Source of the DNA: an uncultured Fidelibacterota bacterium
GTDB taxonomy: Bacteria > Fidelibacterota > Marinisomatia > SCGC-AAA003-L08 > D37C17
Direction: 5' to 3'
DNA length: 7,648 nucleotides
NCBI GenBank assembly: GCA_913049525.1
Contig: CAJWYZ010000068.1
Span: 1 to 7,648, forward strand
The translations under genes and the position numbers were made by a program. The notes below the pieces were generated by a model. It searched no databases, was not told the origin of the DNA, and saw only the letters and a program-made list of their open reading frames with translations. Below are positions 5,072-7,648 of this stretch, one piece after another (position 1 is the stretch's first letter; the number at the start of each line of letters is the position of its first letter).

Positions 5072-7648
5072 TTATTCTATTTTGAAGAACCACCCGCTTG
5101 AATCTGAAACAGATGAATTCAAATCAGATATATATATGCGTACTTTATTTAAGGTGGCATCTGGGACACTCCATAAAAACGAATCCACATTCGCAGTATC
5201 CGATGCAATACTGAAATTTGTTATTGTTGAATCGGGATTCACATTATAGTATCCAATCTTTACAGTGGATATTTCACCAAAAGTTTTCCACCGAATAACA
5301 CTATTCTGTCCCTTGGAAAGGGTTTCGCCCCCGTTAGGATATGTAATAACAATCTCATCCTGTGCTTCTTCAAGCATCCCAGTACTTGAAATTCGGAATG
5401 TAAGGGTTGAAGTAACATCGATATTATCAGAGGTTGAGAGGAATGCCAACGTATCCCCGTTTAATCGAAATCTGGGCACTACAAAATGATCACCAAAATC
5501 TGTTAAAAGGCGAATTTTTTCTGCACTCATAATTGACGAATGAGTTGTATCACCCGGAGTACTTGCAGAACCATAAACCGGTGGTGCTGTTCCGTAAAAC
5601 CGCGTGGGTTTTGGTAAAATAATAGTTGTCAAAGTATCAATATAAGAAACAAGGGTGTCCACCGATGAACCTGAACTTTTCACTAAATAAACCAAACCGT
5701 CAACACACTTGCTGAAATCATCCATAACATTAAAAATATAGACATCCCCAGAATCCAGATTCATCGCTTCACAATTCGTGACGACATACAAATCTTCACC
5801 TTCCAATAAATCTTCATGAGCGATTAAGGTATCACGATAAATAGCCAACATTTCAGTCGTAGTATCCAGTGGAAAAAATATGCTGTTAGAATGCAATATG
5901 GATAATTCACCATCAACAATACTGTTCACCACATGTGTTGTTAATGCTGCATGGGAAAGTGTACTACGAATCCTGTTACGAGTGGAATGGTCAACCTCAT
6001 CTATCGGTGTTCTGGCTACAGGAATAAAGGTCATTGAGTCCATTCTCACTTCAAATGGAGCTATCATTCGGTATGTTCCGCCAATGGTTGCGCCCGCAAC
6101 AATAACACCTTCCCCGTGTATTCGGGATGCCGAATTCACGGTAATAGTTGCAGGATTAAATGACATCAAATCAACAATGGTAGACGTGCCTTCTGCAGGT
6201 GGTGTGGTTACACTGTCTGTCCAGGTCGATGCATTTGCGGTGGCATAACTCAATACAGTAGTACCCAACTTGCTTAAGCGAATAATGGTCTTAGTGCTAT
6301 CTGAACCATAATCGCTTGGCTGAGCAATCGCTGCCCTGACAGCTACTTGAGAAGTATCACCAATTGTGTTGACACCGATCATATCTACATCCAAAGCAAC
6401 TGGTAAATCAATCTGGTTAACCATATCAAATTCAAATTGAACCGCTGTAAAGGTCATGCCGGAAAAACCGGATGGCATACCGTCAATATCCTGTACGGAA
6501 GGTGGAAACGACTTAATAATATTGGCTTCAAGTGATTCAAAATGTAGGCTTTCTACATCGACATTTATGGTCATATTTCCTAATTCAGAACCATCCATCG
6601 GCATGTATGCCGTTTGCTCCCGTAACCGCACTGTTAGGTCTATATCCAATTTCGATAATGCGCTATCAGCACCTGCAGGATTTAAAAATGTATAACCATC
6701 GACCCGAAACGTGTCACTGTATGTTGCATAATCCTTAAATAATGCTGTATCCACTTTCACAGGATCGCCGCCAGAGGGTGGCGGCACAAAATTCCTGAAA
6801 TCCATGATGAAGTCCATATAAAATGGATATGAACTACGGAGGTTGGAAATCACTATTTCATTAATCCCAGAAGATGTACCTGTTTTGAAAATCCCTGAGT
6901 ATATCTCTATCGTTGAAGGAAATATTACTGGAGCCAGTTCAGTGGGCATGTTGTATTCGGCAATTTCAACGACAGCCGTATCTATACCGGCTATACGAAT
7001 CCTGATTTGACAATTTATCTGAACAGAATCACCAGCGCTAATAGTCAGTGTATCTTCATCGTTACCATGAGGAGACACATCAAAATCATATAACATCCTT
7101 ATTGATTCTTCTAATTGCTGGCCACCAATTGTTGTTGTCTTGGTAAATGTGTCATTTTTTAATACTGTACTTTGTTCGTGATTAGCTAAAGTATTAGGGG
7201 ACGTGCTGGCACCTGTTAACATTATGAAACGAACATCCGTAACATCCGTTAACATTCCATTATTCGTAATGGATGAAAAGAAATAACTGCTGTCACTGCT
7301 GCCGTCATCCTGGATCATTAAACCGGATATTTCCGTAATAAATGGGAGTTCGTCTGTAACGATAAATGATGATAAATCTATTGCTGTATCAGGCAGTAGT
7401 ATCTCATTAAAATTAGCAACAAGATTGTTCCATATTTCAGCTGATATTTGTCGATCGCTTGCAGGCGGAACGGTAAAAGGAATTTGATTTATATCGATCA
7501 ACCCTTCTGAGGCGAATGGAATAGATACATTAATAGTCGTTACTACAGCTTCTTCACTAATATTTGTTGGCGTTCCTGCATAGACAATTTCAGCACCCAC
7601 TGGTACCTCCAGCCAATCTGGATCGATTGAAGTTGACGGCAGGGTATC
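5072..7648 (-). CDS. Large exported beta-rich protein with C-terminal PNGGE (Kre9/Knh1-like) domain, 5' partial
   Basis: The frame is open to the right edge, so 858 residues are visible and the N-terminus, with any signal peptide, is missing. A GTG at 7600 is not a likely start, since sequence of the same character continues upstream of it (DTLPSTSIDPDWLEVP). Numbering from the edge, residues 1 to about 760 are a chain of beta-strand-like segments rich in Thr, Ser, Asp and Val, with no membrane helix. Two segments share an Asn-plus-alternating pattern, NQIDLPVALDVDMIG (from 411) and VNSIVDGELSILHS (from 574), which recalls LEA/WHy-type beta-sandwiches; this is a tentative resemblance. Residues 766-858 form a recognisable PNGGE domain (PF10342-like, Ser-Thr-rich/Kre9 type): ITYPNGGETLSKGQ, then VIRW, VKIGYY, FLWSVP, VRIYISD and SGWFFKIE at the very end. 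Only three cysteines are seen (213, 626, 648); the last two could pair. No T9SS-type C-terminal sorting domain is evident. The gene runs into the barrel gene with a 4-base gap. Function unknown; probably a surface or periplasmic partner of the barrel. Confidence 0.8.
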   Translation of the reverse strand, partial: DTLPSTSIDPDWLEVPVGAEIVYAGTPTNISEEAVVTTINVSIPFASEGLIDINQIPFTVPPASDRQISAEIWNNLVANFNEILLPDTAIDLSSFIVTDELPFITEISGLMIQDDGSSDSSYFFSSITNNGMLTDVTDVRFIMLTGASTSPNTLANHEQSTVLKNDTFTKTTTIGGQQLEESIRMLYDFDVSPHGNDEDTLTISAGDSVQINCQIRIRIAGIDTAVVEIAEYNMPTELAPVIFPSTIEIYSGIFKTGTSSGINEIVISNLRSSYPFYMDFIMDFRNFVPPPSGGDPVKVDTALFKDYATYSDTFRVDGYTFLNPAGADSALSKLDIDLTVRLREQTAYMPMDGSELGNMTINVDVESLHFESLEANIIKSFPPSVQDIDGMPSGFSGMTFTAVQFEFDMVNQIDLPVALDVDMIGVNTIGDTSQVAVRAAIAQPSDYGSDSTKTIIRLSKLGTTVLSYATANASTWTDSVTTPPAEGTSTIVDLMSFNPATITVNSASRIHGEGVIVAGATIGGTYRMIAPFEVRMDSMTFIPVARTPIDEVDHSTRNRIRSTLSHAALTTHVVNSIVDGELSILHSNSIFFPLDTTTEMLAIYRDTLIAHEDLLEGEDLYVVTNCEAMNLDSGDVYIFNVMDDFSKCVDGLVYLVKSSGSSVDTLVSYIDTLTTIILPKPTRFYGTAPPVYGSASTPGDTTHSSIMSAEKIRLLTDFGDHFVVPRFRLNGDTLAFLSTSDNIDVTSTLTFRISSTGMLEEAQDEIVITYPNGGETLSKGQNSVIRWKTFGEISTVKIGYYNVNPDSTITNFSIASDTANVDSFLWSVPDATLNKVRIYISDLNSSVSDSSGWFFKIE

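Noticed and set aside
5880..6738. Several plus-strand open frames opposite the large secreted-protein gene
   Set aside because: They are antisense to a long continuous coding frame, with no recognisable domain or signal; shadows of the real gene.
7228..7256. Short direct repeat ACATCCGT in the large gene
   Set aside because: It is simply the codons of a repeated Thr-Asp-Val (LTDVTDV) within the protein; no wider repeat extends from it.
1..7648. CRISPR arrays, tRNA or rRNA genes, insertion sequences, phage genes
   Set aside because: No regularly spaced repeats, cloverleaf segments, transposase-like frames or terminal repeats were found on reading both strands.

Overview
The window looks like a piece of an AT-rich Gram-negative genome, probably from the Fibrobacterota-Chlorobiota-Bacteroidota (FCB) side of the tree, such as Candidatus Marinimicrobia or a relative. 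Three things suggest this: an LptF/LptG permease (so an LPS-bearing outer membrane), a PorV/FadL-type outer-membrane barrel next to a very large exported beta-rich protein ending in a PNGGE (Kre9/Knh1-like) domain, and A/T-rich translation leaders with no good Shine-Dalgarno sequence. The taxonomic placement is inference from style, not from a marker gene.

Layout, left to right. Positions 1-53 hold the first 17 codons of a minus-strand gene that leaves the window. Positions 89-1006 (minus) are murQ, N-acetylmuramic acid 6-phosphate etherase. Positions 1025-2392 (minus) are an AGCS-family sodium:alanine/glycine symporter, 18 bases upstream of murQ and probably in the same transcript. A 92-base divergent intergenic region (2393-2484) carries overlapping -10-like hexamers and an imperfect 13-base inverted repeat. 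Positions 2485-3573 (plus) are an LptG-like permease, the only plus-strand gene. After a 36-base convergent gap come two tightly coupled minus-strand genes: a 485-residue outer-membrane barrel (3610-5067) and, upstream of it, a giant secreted protein (5072-7648) whose N-terminus lies beyond the right edge.

How the genes fit together. The left operon plausibly links peptidoglycan recycling (MurQ splits the lactyl ether of MurNAc-6-phosphate) with uptake of small amino acids such as alanine or glycine. The middle gene serves export of LPS to the outer membrane. The right pair is the most interesting part: a large beta-sandwich surface or periplasmic protein encoded 4 bases ahead of an outer-membrane barrel, which suggests a stoichiometric envelope module of unknown function. 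No RNA genes, CRISPR arrays or insertion sequences were seen, and no stretch longer than 92 bases lacks a gene.
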